From the NCBI GenBank assembly GCA_030765065.1, contig CM060979.1, forward strand, positions 18,381,001 to 18,445,000: a stretch of DNA of 64,000 bases, written 5' to 3'. The notes below the pieces were generated by a model. That model was given only the letters and a program-made list of their open reading frames with translations. It did no database searches and was not told where the DNA came from. Shown piece after piece: positions 35,500 through 46,909 of the stretch. The position numbers and the translations under genes were made by a program. Position 1 is the first letter of the stretch; every line of letters begins with the position of its first letter. This DNA is from Deroplatys truncata. Taxonomy: Eukaryota; Arthropoda; Insecta; Mantodea; Mantidae.

Positions 35500-36260
35500 G
35501 CTAACGCAGATGTTCAAAGTGGCATCCACCAGCAAGAACAGAGCGCCTCATTCTATTCTGGATTTCACTACTCAGCTGGTGAAATATACCAAACAAGATT
35601 ATTAATTTAAACTTTCAAATTTTCCAAAGATTATGGTTGTGACTGGAAAACATTGTTTTACATATACCTAAAGAAAAAAGTGTAGGGGCGTCAAAACAGC
35701 GGAGTGCCTTCGTGGTGTAGTGGTTGCCATGGTAGCCTCTAGTTCCCAAGGTCGCGGGTTCAAACCCGGCGTAGGGGGTGGATATTTTAGGGCGTAAAAA
35801 TCCTTAGCATGACTTCCTTCGGAAGCCAAGTAAAGCCAATGGTCCCTTGTCGTAGATTTACGGCACGTAAAAGAACATCAAGCCTGATAAAGAGGCCTCT
35901 GACCAAAATGTCCAGTCTTTCACGCCCAATATATAGAATGGGGCGCTAAGGACCACAGCATTAAAGATCGTCCATAAATAAATAACAATAATAATAATAA
36001 TAAAGCAAGTCAAATCAGATGAGCGTGCAGGCCAAGGCGTTGGACCACCCCGTCCAATCCATCCATTCAAATCGTTTCGAACGATTACAGCACAGTGAGA
36101 AATAGCCCCGTGTTGCTGTAACCACAACCGGCAGTGCGTGTTCAATGGAGGGTCGGTCATCTAGAAAGTCTAATAAAGTAGTCTACCACTTCACTATACG
36201 AATATTGATCAACGTTAGCTTCAAAGAAATGTGGGCCCAACACATCACACCATCACTCTG
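35500..36260 (-). pseudogene. DDE transposase relic split by a SINE
   Basis: The - strand gives LWLQQHGAISHCAVIVRNDL then GWIGRGGPTPWPARSSDLT (36005-36160). This matches the QDGAPPH-x-VR-x-L ... WIGRGGP-x-WPARSPDLTP signature of a DDE transposase family common in insects. On the other side of the SINE, EIQNRMRRSVLAGGCHFEHL (about 35510-35575) resembles the C-terminus of the same type. The catalytic Asp of QDGA is His here. Ends were not found. Confidence 0.55.
35701..36006 (+). repeat. tRNA-derived SINE with simple-repeat tail
   Basis: The head carries an RNA polymerase III A box (TGGTGTAGTGG) and B box (GGTTCAAACCC) at tRNA spacing. The body 'tttacggcacgtaaaagaac' and 'gatagagaatg'-like blocks are shared with 39360 and 40685. 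This copy ends in an (AATA)n/(AAT)n tail instead of the usual end. Confidence 0.88.
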
Positions 36261-36299
36261 GGAGCACCTGAGCAGGGTTAGGCAGTAAATTACTTTTGT

Positions 36300-36620
36300 G
36301 TATTTTCCGCGTAGGTTACAAATGAAATACGAATGTAGAAAACTTTTCTACACAAGTAAAAAATTAGCATTTATTGATTTTGATAATCTAAACATAAATT
36401 GCTTAATTCCTTTTAATTTATTAATGCTCTGACTTATTCAACTCTATTAAGCTATGCTTCCCAAACTGTTTGATTAATAATTATTAGCACATACAGTTTG
36501 GAACATTAAATTACATTAAGCGACTAATTAATAATGTAGAAATCATAATATTTACTTTAAACGTTTAAACTATAAAAACGTGTTTAACACATTGGTTTGA
36601 AATAAAATCTTACTCACTTA
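36300..36620. other. No recognised feature
   Basis: Very AT-rich sequence; nothing recognised. Confidence 0.4.
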
Positions 36621-36624
36621 TTAC

Positions 36625-36765
36625 TTTTTTTACTTCTATTTTTATTTTACGTCGCATTAACTCCTTGATCATATCGCGACAGATCTGTAGGTGGATATCT
36701 CTTTGAACGGTATGTGATGGACAGTTAGCCTTCTAGGTCTCATTTCTGTAGCCCCTATTTCATGC
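36625..36765 (-). repeat. Repeat family F, copy 2
   Basis: Reverse complement shares 'gagacctagaaggctaactg' and 'cagatctgtcgcgatatgat' with 6500-6645, followed by 'gacgtaaaataaaaata'. Probably the 3' end of an old LINE. Confidence 0.5.
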
Positions 36766-36839
36766 TGTGCAGATGGCATTAGGGTGCCGTCCAGTCTAAT
36801 CGCCGCCCTTTATTACTTTTGTTTTCTAATAAAAAAAAA

Positions 36840-37683
36840 TCTGATGTGTTACACTCACATGACTTGCTCTACTCTTGTACAAACTATTTTTACAAACTCT
36901 TATTCTCCATATGCTTCATGTTAATCGAGATCGAGATGTCAATCTTATTGCTAATTTTCTTGTAGATGCAAGGGGAATTGTTAGGCTTTAAGCGATAGTC
37001 AAATATTTTAAGAGGTGGTTGCTATGTGGAGTATTCTATTCTCTTTGCATTACCAGGACAAAAAAAATCAATAACGAATTTGAGAAAAAGTACAAGTATT
37101 GGAAAATTTAAGGGAATAACAAGCAATATCTCGAAAATGCTTCAACCAACAAAAAAAAATGTATATGGCATAAATTGTGTATTTCAACGCGATCTACATT
37201 TTTTGTATAGTAAAATTTTGTCTATCTCTTATGGTTTACCAGTTATGCAAAAGTCGTTCACAATGGAGAATACTTTTGGAGACATTCCCAGAAAAATCGA
37301 GATATACATTTCATTTGTCAAAAAAATATCTTAAACATATGATATTTTAATCAAAATCGTTAGAGGCCTTCTTGCGAAAATTAAAATTTTCGAAAAACAT
37401 TCCATGTAAAGGGTAATCTGGGTTGGGGGGTTTTTCTTGAAAATCTTCGTGTCGCATCTCTGGAAGATACTGAACCTAAATACCAAGTTTGGTGTTTATC
37501 CGACTGTTCGTTTCTGAGTTATGCTGTTCACAGACACTCAGACACACATACGAACATGTTTCCAAAAATGCTTTTTTTTTATTCAGGGGGTCTCAAAACA
37601 CGTATTTCCGGTGAAATCTCGGTATCGAATTTTTGGGTGGAATACAATACTTCCCCTGCTTACTATACGTAGTAGAGAAAGTA
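36840..37683 (+). mobile_element. Family A1 copy, forward, complete
   Basis: 844 bp from TCTGATGTG to the hairpin end AGAAAGTA. The microsatellite is short (37531-37551). The flanks read 'ttctaataaaaaaaaa' at the left and 'ATAGTATTTC' at the right, so TAATA occurs at both junctions and may be a short duplication. The A-run between the left TAATA and TCTG then belongs to the element. Confidence 0.9.
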
Positions 37684-37684
37684 A

Positions 37685-39351
37685 TAGTATTTCTGCTAAT
37701 ACAAAGCGTTGACATAAGAATTTGGTTCTTAAGAAGGTTCTGGTCCCCAGAATTATTTGGAAAATAGCTCAAGTTTCTCTTTCTTGTTTCTGAAGAGGAA
37801 GAAATGCTTGGATCAGCATCTGGGTCAGTGCAATATGACCTCTGTAGCGATATATCCGCCTGATTACACATACACCAAAAAGAACTCTGTAATAATTATA
37901 ATTTAGGAATTATTGATAATTAATGTACTGTATTTTGATAATTTTCCATAATTGTAAAACAACATGATTCGAACCTGTATCAATCGAAAGCCCTTCTGAA
38001 GCTGGAAATATGCTTTAAGTTTCAATGCTGTTGTTAAATAAATAAAGGCGTAATTGCCCAAGAAAAACTGCAAGAATTAGGTAAGAATAAGAGTAGCTTC
38101 GTTTCGGACTGTCCATTATGTTTTCCGAGCGTGGGGCCATAAAATTCGAAAGGTTCTTTTGTACTTCGTGGGGATGAGGCAAGTTTTAAGAGTAAACAAC
38201 GCTATCAGGCAACGGACTTTTCTTACAGTTAGGCTTTGAATTTTCAACTAGGGAACCAATAAACGTAGAGGTTAAGTATTAGAACCAATTGAAAGATAGA
38301 AAGACGCAGTGACATATGCAATATCTGGAGGCGAGCAGTGACTGATATGTGAGCGTGGATTTAGGATAGTTTTGTCAGGACTCTTCGTTAAGCTAACACG
38401 TAGCCCTCCGGGTCAGAAAAGGACGCTAAGTTCCGAAATTTGCTAAGTGCCGCGCAATTATGCAATTATAAAGTGATGTAGGCGAAATATTTATATAATA
38501 TGCAAACGCTATTCTTCGATATAATTATATCCAAGCTCATAAACGAATTAATGTTAGTCAAGGGGCTACTTCAAGTTCGCGCGAATCTAAAGAACGGTGA
38601 TATTAAATAACTAGCTAGGCAAACTTTAGTGTTCCAAGAGACAATAGTGGGAAGACAGTGCTAAAAGAATCACACGTGTTAGGGAATATCAATTAATCTT
38701 GCAGGATTTCTAGCATAAAGAATGAGAAAATTGAAAACTGTTTCTTTCAAGACAATCTCCTGGTGTCGCCGATTCGATAGTTGACCCTGAGATGCGACGA
38801 GAAGTGCTTCGGCGATTTCGAGTCCTGAAGACTACCCATACAACGACGCAGGTAAGATACCCTCTCATTACACCTTCTTACATTACAGTTCATAACTCTA
38901 CATATTTATTGCGTAAGCGTTAACTGCAATAAATTCCATACTAAAAAAAAACACCAGGCGAGAAATTAACTCAATTTCGGATACTGAAGTCTCTAATGTG
39001 AATGAACATTTCGTGAGAAGATGACAGAAACGTAAGGATAAAGAAGGACATTTCCAACATCTGTTATGATAAGGCTTATTATCACTGTAACTGTAGCTAT
39101 GAGTATGAGAGAGGGTGGCAAGGGTATTATAACTGTTTCAGCGGGAGTCCAAGCTGCCGCAGCCGGTGTGCAAGTAGCCGTGCGGGGGCCACAGTATGGG
39201 GGGAAAGCACTGCATTAACAGGTTAAGTTCAACACGTTCATGTCAAATGTTAAGTGGTGCGTACCCGGCTTAAAGGCATTTTCGGTGTCCAGCGCAGTCC
39301 AAGACTTGTGAACTAGAAAGACTTTTTACACCTTTTAAGAATGAACGGCTC
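37685..39351. other. No recognised feature
   Basis: About 1.7 kb free of the window's repeat families and without a convincing coding region, making it one of the longest apparently unique stretches. Confidence 0.4.
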
Positions 39352-39359
39352 ATGAAAAG

Positions 39360-39658
39360 TCGTCCTCCGTGGATTAGTGGTACCGTGCTAGCCTCTAGTT
39401 CCCAAGGTCGCGGGTTCAAACCAGGCGGAGGGCGATGGATATTTTTCGGCGTAAAAATGCTTAGCATGGTTTCGTTCGGTAGGGAAGTAAAGCCGGTGGT
39501 CCCGTGTCGTAGATTTACGGCACGTAAAACAACCTCAAGCCTGATAAAGAGGCCTCTGAGCAAAATTACCGGTCTTTCACGTCCAATATAGAATGGGACG
39601 CTAAGAACCACAGCAGTTACAGAGCGTCCATAAATGAAACTCAATTTTAATTTGGTTT
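39360..39658 (+). repeat. tRNA-derived SINE, complete, with 8-bp target duplication
   Basis: 299 bp from TCGTCCTCCGTGG to the end AATTTGGTTT, flanked by ATGAAAAG at 39352-39359 and 39659-39666. The tRNA-like head has a decayed A box ('tggattagtgg') and a good B box (GGTTCAAACC). The duplication shows LINE-type retroposition. It encodes no protein. Confidence 0.92.
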
Positions 39659-39666
39659 ATGAAAAG

Positions 39667-40676
39667 GACTTTGCAAATATGAAGCCGCCATTCAGAATAT
39701 AAATTTAGAAAAAGTGACCAATAGGGTGTAAGTCATAGATCACGTGTTATAATAGTGGGAGCATTCAAACTCTAAGTTGGGGAGAAAATAATGTTGGACG
39801 CATTCAAAGGACTACATTTACGACGGCTGCCTTTGTGAGTGCAAGTCGCGACGGCGTCGGACAGTATAAAAGTGTTTAGACGTATGAGCAGAGTCAAAGT
39901 CTGAAGCTGAGGATACATAATGCGGTGTAAGTGTGTTAGACGGCGACAGTACAAGAAGAAAGGTGCAGTGAAAGATTTTTTAACAACTCCAAACCCCCTA
40001 ACAATTACCTTACACCCAGTGCCTATTCCAGGAGATTTCCTGAAAATGAGTTAGCGTATGTCACCCGCGTAACGTCTGTCATACCACCTAAAAGTGAACA
40101 GTTCGTCCGTATGATCCGCATACCAAAAATATACACCGTGGACTCTATGAATGTTTCATTTACACTGCTTTGGAAAAAGCCTCCCTCTTCACAGCAGCGC
40201 TGTCATCTCGTTTGAAAGGAGTGAACGCAGGTAGTGAGATGTTTTGAATAATGAAGGCGTCTCAGACAGAAAAACAATGACCAACGCTACTCCGTTCCTT
40301 TTAGAGAAACGTCTTGTCTTGACATCTTGGCGCAGAACCATACTAAGACCATGCAGCATTTATAAGGTACAATTGAACATCACAAGAGAGATGTTTATTC
40401 AAAAATTAGTGCTTAAAACGCGTATGATTGTACGTGTGTACCATTCTCTATAACAAGCCCCTCGCCTTACCACGGTAAGAATTTGTCAAGCGTAACCATC
40501 ACACAAGCGGTGCACCAGGTCATCGCAGTTTAGCTGACCGTGGTTAGCTGGCAAGTGCTCACCCACGTTCTCATTGCAGGTAAACTCTACTGAACGCACC
40601 TGGAAGTATATCGCGTCGTCTCTTTTTCACTTGTTCTACCTCTTTGCTGAAGCACATGTTCAGTGTACAATGGAAT
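39667..40676. other. No recognised feature
   Basis: No shared repeat and no recognisable protein. Composition is a little richer in GC than the flanks. Confidence 0.4.
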
Positions 40677-40684
40677 AAAGTAAG

Positions 40685-41279
40685 TCGTCCTCTGTGGTGT
40701 AGTGGTTACCATGTAGCCCCTAGTTCCGAGGTCGGGCGTAAAAATCCTTAGTATGGCTTCCTTTGGAAGGGAAGCAAAGTCGGTGATACCGTGTCGTAGA
40801 TTTACGGAACGTAAAAGAACCTCAAGCCTGATCAAGAGGCCTCTGAGCAAAACAACCGGTCTTTCACGCCCAATATACAGAGTGAGACAAAAGACTCCGA
40901 ATCGCCTACGGGGTTTTTTCCTGTCCGCGTCCTCGGAGCTCGTTGCCGTCTGCCGCTATCATAGAAAGGCGCGGATGAAACCTACATTTTTAAAACTTCT
41001 GTTAAAGGCTCTACTTACCAACTTTAAGAAAGGAAATGCTGAAACTGGCCACGATGTTTGGTAAAGTTGGTAGGTAAAGCCTTTAAAAGTAGTTCTAAAA
41101 ATGTTGTATGGCTTCAGCCGCGCCTTTTTATTAGCGGCAGACGGCAACGAGCGCCGAGGACGCAGACAGGAAAAAACCGCGCAGGCGGTTCGGAGTCCTT
41201 TGGTTCACTCTGTAGAATGGGTCGCTAAGTACCACAGCAGTTAAAGAGTGTCCATAAATAAAACTCAATTTAATTTGGA
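40685..41279 (+). repeat. tRNA-derived SINE split by a MITE
   Basis: SINE halves 40685-40877 and 41213-41279 are collinear with the copy at 39360. AAAGTAA(G) flanks the whole (40677-40684 and 41282-41288), consistent with a retroposition duplication. Part of the B-box region is deleted ('gttccgaggtcgggcgtaaa'). Confidence 0.9.
40878..41212. mobile_element. Fold-back MITE with TA duplication
   Basis: 335 bp made almost entirely of two inverted arms of about 150 bp (40878-41026 and 41062-41212) around a spacer of about 35 bp. The ends are CAGAGTGA-[AC]CAAA[AG]GACTC. TA lies on both sides (40876-40877 and 41213-41214), and removing it with one TA restores the SINE sequence 'caatatagaatggg'. TA targeting suggests mobilisation by a Tc1/mariner-type transposase. 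Confidence 0.93.
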
Positions 41280-41289
41280 AGAAAGTAAA

Positions 41290-42185
41290 GCTAGTCCCAT
41301 TTTTTTAAGTAACTCAAGAGGATTGCAAATCAGGAGTTAGGCATGCAGAACAGCTTCAGGAGGAAGATCAATAAAGAAATTACCAAAGACGGCACTATAG
41401 AGTCGATTGCCATTAACTTAAGCAATAAAGTGACGACTCCGAGTTATGCAACTGTTTTCGAGGAAGACAAAGTGGACACTCTTGAACTGCCTGCTGTTCC
41501 ATTGATGTTACGTGTGTCATGGGTCAACGCTGCAGTAAGAGTTTAATGTTTTAAGGATATTTAATGTGTTCCGACACAGAGTTACCGCTTATACGCGCAA
41601 CAGAGCCCTGCGCAAGCATTAGCCAGCGTTCATATGCCTTTAACTTTTGAGCCTAATTTAACAGCAATCACATGTAATCTCAATTATAGTTTTGTGATGT
41701 CCGAAAACATAAATTCTGTCTCTATGCTTTCATCTACTTGTTTGCTCTGTCTCGTAAAGAAGCGGGTCAGATTTTAATCTCACATGAAAACAATTAAAAT
41801 GAAAATGTAACTGGCACAGCCGCAGGAGCAGATGGAGGTCGTAACATTGCCAAAGGCAGTTAATGAAACGGTTCGTGTGGCTTAAAACTGCTATTGCTGT
41901 TCTCTCAACATTTTAATGTGGAACTACTTACAATATAGTGCGCGCCAAAAGCTTCATTCTTCTCCAGCCACTTACCTGTAAAGAAAGAGAACATTCGTAA
42001 ATATCAAGGTACATTTTATCAATCTGTCTTGTAAATTTAAAAGCTGGAACTTCCTCTATAATTTTATAAATGTATTTTATGCTCGACCATGCCAAAATGT
42101 AGCATTTATACGACTGGTAGCAGTACTTTAATGGGTCCCATTAAAGTACACTTGTTCATTAAAGTATTGGTATTCCAACAATCAG
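41290..42185. other. No recognised feature
   Basis: No shared repeat. A 67-codon open frame at 41343-41546 (+) has no recognisable domain. Confidence 0.4.
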
Positions 42186-42189
42186 AAGT

Positions 42190-42790
42190 TGCGGCAGTAT
42201 TTTTAACACTTAAATGATTTCAGTCTAATTATACAATATATAAATTCAATAACAGCCCACCTTAAAGCAATATGTGCATGTAACAATATATAAAAAGTGT
42301 ATATTACAGTCATTGTATATGTTTATATTATTGTATGTAATGATGTTACCTGAATGTATTACTAATTTAATAATGTAGGAGCTGTGAGAATGACAGGCTG
42401 GAAGTTGCTAACAATGAGGTAGTTCTGAGGGAATAATGAATTTGAAAGTTTAATGCTACTAATCATTATTGGAGCAATAACAAAGTAAATTTTGTGACAG
42501 TTTATAAAATAGCCAATCAACAACCAGAAAAAATCCTTAGTTAAATGAAGGTATTCTATTGGATTAGGAATAGGCAATCAGAGACTTGAAATACAGAAAT
42601 TTAAAAAATTAGGCGCTAGAAATCAAATCAGTTGCTTGTAGACAGCGCTCATAACTGGACGTGTTGGTTGTAGACAGTGTTCCTAACCGGACGCTAGATG
42701 TGTCCTCGAGAAATTTAATATGTATTTCGTGTGAGACAAAATTAGCTTACGTGTTAAAAAGTGCAAGTAATTAATAAAAAAATCTCACAG

Positions 42791-42883
<93 letters not shown>

Positions 42884-43286
42884 TGAAGTGTTATTTAAAT
42901 CGTGTCAAGCATTAATAAAAGGAGTGAAGTAAAATTATATCTGTGTAAACCTACATTCTTCAGCCGCACCACCCCTTGTTAAGACATTTATGTCTGTAAA
43001 AAGATATAAATTCTGACGCAGCCGAGGCAAACATAAATATATAGTATTTAAAGAAACAGTCAAAAATTACAAAGTTAATATTTTTTAAACATTCGGGGCA
43101 AAGGCCACCGGAAAGTGCATTTGGAACGAAGGCTCCCGGGTACCATACCTGCGGTTGCAATTACTTCAAGTTTGACTCCCCAACAGTCGAAATATAATAC
43201 ATTATCTTCAAACTGAGTTTCCATAAGTAGCAGCAACAAACATTCTTCAAATTGGCTCCCAAAACGTGGGGCAAATAACGTTTTCA
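42190..43286 (+). mobile_element. Solo LTR-like element (family C), complete, with perfect duplication AAGT (family description)
   Basis: 1097 bp from TGCGGCAGTATTTTTAAC to CGTTTTCA, with AAGT at 42186-42189 and 43287-43290. Ends of the TG...CA type and variable 4-bp duplications fit integrase-made LTR insertions. Promoter-like features in this orientation are TATAAAAT (42503-42510), CCAAT (42513-42517) and AATAAA (42914-42919). Near the 3' end, TTGGCTCCC-AAAACGTGGGGC (43252-43272) is close to the primer-binding site complementary to tRNA-Lys, and degenerate repeats of it occur. No gag-pol is attached to any copy in the window. A Ginger-type DNA transposon (also 4-bp duplications) is the main alternative. 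Confidence 0.88.
42790..42880. repeat. (CT)n(TA)n microsatellite expanded inside the LTR
   Basis: Other LTR copies read CAGCTCTCTATATCAGTG here. In this copy CTCTCT and TATATA have expanded to about 90 bp in total. Confidence 0.95.
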
Positions 43287-43290
43287 AAGT

Positions 43291-43607
43291 GGCCGCGTAA
43301 CATTGTGAAAGCGCAAGTATCGATTATTCTACGTAGTACGTCTCACAACGCTAGCAACTTTGTTTGGCACAGGTACTACAAGGTCATTGTATTGTAACCA
43401 TAGATAAAGGAATAACGATTGTAACATATCACTCAAACCAGAAACGAATACTTATGAAACCTTCGCTTCGCTCGCTCGGTTAATAATAATACTCGCGTTT
43501 TAATTACTACCATTATACTATTATCATGGTAGGCAGTATAGAGCATGTAATGGAGAGGAACACTTCGCGCAGGGTCCTACTGGAGAACTATTGCGGCTAA
43601 CACCCCC
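43291..43607. other. No recognised feature
   Basis: Nothing recognised between the LTR and family E. Confidence 0.4.
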
Positions 43608-43925
43608 CAGGAGAAAGGAATGAAGTGAAGGAACCACAGGAAGCTACAGGCCGCAGGGATACAGGCCACACAGACGGGCCTGTCCCTAACAGTTCCAATC
43701 TCGAAGACCCGTCCCACTCCTTGAGCTACCTAGAGAGGGCGACGAACGACCTGTCGACCAAGCAGCCCTCTGGTATCTTTTCCTTTAGCAAACATCCGCA
43801 CCATCTGTCCAGCACTGCCATACGCCACGAAACCCAAAAGCACACCTAAACGCTAAAAAGGTAACGAAATGAAAGGGAAATGGTGGAAAGGGAATCGCCT
43901 ACCTGCCAGGGAAAACCACAAAAAA
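43608..43925 (+). repeat. Repeat family E, copy 2
   Basis: Collinear with 9277-9610 ('agtgaaggaacca', 'gagagggcgacgaacgacc', 'tacgccacgaaacc', 'gaaatgaaagggaa'), in the same orientation. Unknown type. Confidence 0.6.
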
Positions 43926-43929
43926 GCGA

Positions 43930-44250
43930 AGGACACAGCGGAGCCATTTCGCACGGTTTGTATGCACTATACAAATATTTTAAATGTATTTTTCAATTTT
44001 GCTGCATCTGTTATTCCCTACTGCAAATTCTGTTACCACATCACAGAATTCTATACTCTATACTCTATGGAATACAGAGGTAGATTTTAGATTTTAGGGG
44101 AAGGTTTGCTCTACAAATTGGTACTTCTAACTATATCAGTTTTGAAAATTTCAACGAACGTATTTTTTGTTGTTGTTTTTTTGTAAATATATACGAACTC
44201 ACCCCCCCCCCCAACTTTTACTTTGAACAGTTTTTCCTCTGAATGACATT
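43930..44250. other. No recognised feature
   Basis: Contains a run of ten C (44202-44211) and otherwise AT-rich sequence. Confidence 0.4.
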
Positions 44251-44253
44251 TTT

Positions 44254-45078
44254 ACTTTCTCTACTACGTATAGTAAGTAGGGGAAGTATTGTATTCCACC
44301 CAAAAATTCGATACCGAGATTTCACCGGAAATACACGTTTTGAGACAACCTGAATCCATTCTTTTTTTGGAAATATGTCCGTGTGTGTGTGTCTTTGAAC
44401 AGCATAACTCAGAAACGAACAGTCGGATAAACACAAAACTTGGTATTTAGGTTCAGTATCTTCAGAGATGTGACACGAAGGTTTTCAAGAAAATCCCCCC
44501 ACCCCAGATTACCCTTTACATGGAACATTTTTCGAAAATTTTAATTTTCTCAAAAATGGCTCTAACGATTTTGATTAAAATATCATATGTTTAACATATT
44601 TTGATGACAAATGAAATGTATATCTCGAATTTTCTGGGAATGTCTCCAAAAGTATTCTTCATTGTGAACGACTTTTGCATAACTAGTAAACCATAAGAGA
44701 TAGACAAAATTTTACTGCACAAAAAATTTAGATCGCGTTAAAATACACAATTTATGTCATATACATTTTTTTTTTGAGTGAACCATTTTCGAGATATTGC
44801 TTGTTATTCCCTTAAATTTTCCAATACTTTTTTCCAAATGGAAATTCGATATTCATTTTTTTACGTACTGGACATGCAAAGAGAATGGAATGCGCCACAT
44901 AGCAACCAGTTCTTAAAACATTTGATTATCGCTTAAAGCCTACCAATTCCCCTTGCATCTACAAGAAAATTAGGAATAAGATTAACATCTCGATTAACAT
45001 GAAGCATATGGAGAATAAGCGTTTGTAAAAATAGTTTGTACAAGAGTAGAGAAAGTCATGTGAATGCAACACATCAGA
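44254..45078 (-). mobile_element. Family A1 copy, reverse, complete
   Basis: 825 bp from ACTTTCTCTACTACG to AACACATCAGA. TGACATT occurs on both sides (44244-44250 and 45084-45090), separated from the element only by T-runs, and may be a 7-bp target duplication. Confidence 0.9.
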
Positions 45079-45430
45079 TTTTTTGACATTGGAGAGTATG
45101 ACCCGTTAAATGTATTACTGATTTGGGAAATGGATATGCTTATTCTCTTCTCTGTAGGTCCTGTGTGGTAATTGAGCCTCCTGCCATTATGTTACCGTAT
45201 GAGATAATGGATGCCGTACATGGCCAGCGTTCCAAGTGTAGATGAAAGCAATTAAAGACTAGTGGATGAGCCGCCCACCAATCCATGATAGCTATGCCTT
45301 AATATGAGTTCCTCGTGACCAACGCTGTGTTTCGTATAGTACTGGAAGTTTCCATATGACGCGCTACCGTGCTCTGTTCAGGGATGAGAAACAAACACCT
45401 CCAAACATCTAGCAACTTAGAACACTTAAA
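45079..45430. other. No recognised feature
   Basis: Short unassigned stretch between an A1 and an A2 copy. Confidence 0.4.
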
Positions 45431-45436
45431 AAAGTA

Positions 45437-45586
45437 TTGTGTGTTACATTTACACGACCTTCTATACCCTCTATTATTTATTAATAGGTATAAATACAGT
45501 CTTACGAGATCTTATTTTTCTATCTACTTGATTTTAATCGAGACAAACCTTCGCAGAAATAGCTGCAATACACATTTCGTTATACA
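45437..45586 (+). repeat. Family A2 5' fragment
   Basis: 'gtgtgttacatttacacgac' to 'gcaatacacatttcgttata', about 150 bp of the A2 5' block. It then stops at 'cagggtggaccattta', which looks like the end of another, unidentified DNA element. Confidence 0.65.
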
Positions 45587-45751
45587 GGGTGGACCATTTA
45601 AGTGGAGATTGTACAATATCTCCAAAGCTAAGCGTTGTAGAAAGAAATCTCTTTATTAAAATTTGATGATATATGCAGGAAAGAAAATGTCACTATTCGT
45701 GTTTTATTTGGAGAACGTTGTGACAGTCATTTTAGGATAAATTTAATTTTA

Positions 45752-46562
45752 ACTTTCTCTACTACGTATAGTAAGTAGGGGAAGTATTGTATTCCACCCA
45801 AAAATTCGATACCGAGATTTCACCGGAAATATATGTTTTGAGACCCCCTTTATACAAAAAAAAAGCATTTTTGGAAACATGTCTGTGTGTGTGTGTCGTG
45901 AACAGCATAACTCAGAAACGAACAGTCAGATAAACACCAAACTTGGTATTTAGGTTCAATATCTTCCAGAGATGCGACACGAAGGTTTTCAAGAAAATCC
46001 CCCAACCCCAGATTACCCTTTAATTTTTAATTTTCTCAAAAATGACTAACGATTTTGATCATAATATCATATGTTTAAGATATTTTCATGACAAACGAAA
46101 TGTATATCTCGAATTTTCTGGGAAAGTATCCAAAAGTATTCTTCATTGTGAACGACTTTTGCATAACTGGTAAACCATAAGAGATAGACAAAATTTTACT
46201 ACACAAAAAATGTAGATCCTGTTAAAATACACAATTTATGTCATATACATTTTTTTGTTGAGTAAACCGTTTTCGAGATATTGCTTGTTATTCCCTTAAA
46301 TTTTTCAATACTTTTCTCAAAAGGGAATTCGTTATTCATATTTTTTATGTCCTGGACATACAAAGAGAATGGAATACTCCACATGGCAACCAGCTCTTAA
46401 AATATTTGACTATCGCTTAAAACCTAGCAATTCCCCTTGCATCTACAAGAAAATTAGCAATAAGATTAACATCTCGATTAACATGAAGCATATGGAGAAT
46501 AAGCGTTTGTAAAAATAGTTTGTACAAGAGTAGAGAAAGTCATGTGAGTGTAACACATCAGA
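45752..46562 (-). mobile_element. Family A1 copy, reverse, complete
   Basis: 811 bp from ACTTTCTCTACTACG to AACACATCAGA, with a small deletion that removes part of the 'ggaacatttttcgaaaa' block near 46020. The microsatellite is short (45883-45897). Confidence 0.9.
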
Positions 46563-46900
46563 TTTTTTTTTAAAAATGAGAACCTACCTTTTTATGTTTA
46601 CACACTCCTCATAAAAAAACTAAACAACATTTGTATAAAGCACTTTGCAATTGTTCTTACTAACGTAAATAACAACAAAAATTCTGAATGGCTGTGTACG
46701 AAGAGCGCAATGAATGGTTGGACCATCCATAGATGGTCATTTGAGGGTCAAGTTAGGTTTCGTAATTGGGAACCAACACTTTTTATTTTGTTTTCTTATT
46801 CCTCGTCACAAATTAAAACAGCTTTTTATAAACCATTTTCTAATGAGCAAAACAACTAGAACATACAACATGTAGGTTCGCTTTAAAAAAATCAAATTCA
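46563..46900. other. No recognised feature
   Basis: AT-rich, unassigned. Confidence 0.4.
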
Positions 46901-46909
46901 AGCTAAAAT

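Noticed and set aside
35703-35775. tRNA gene
   Set aside because: A and B boxes are present, but the acceptor stem does not close and the sequence continues into a dispersed SINE body found elsewhere.
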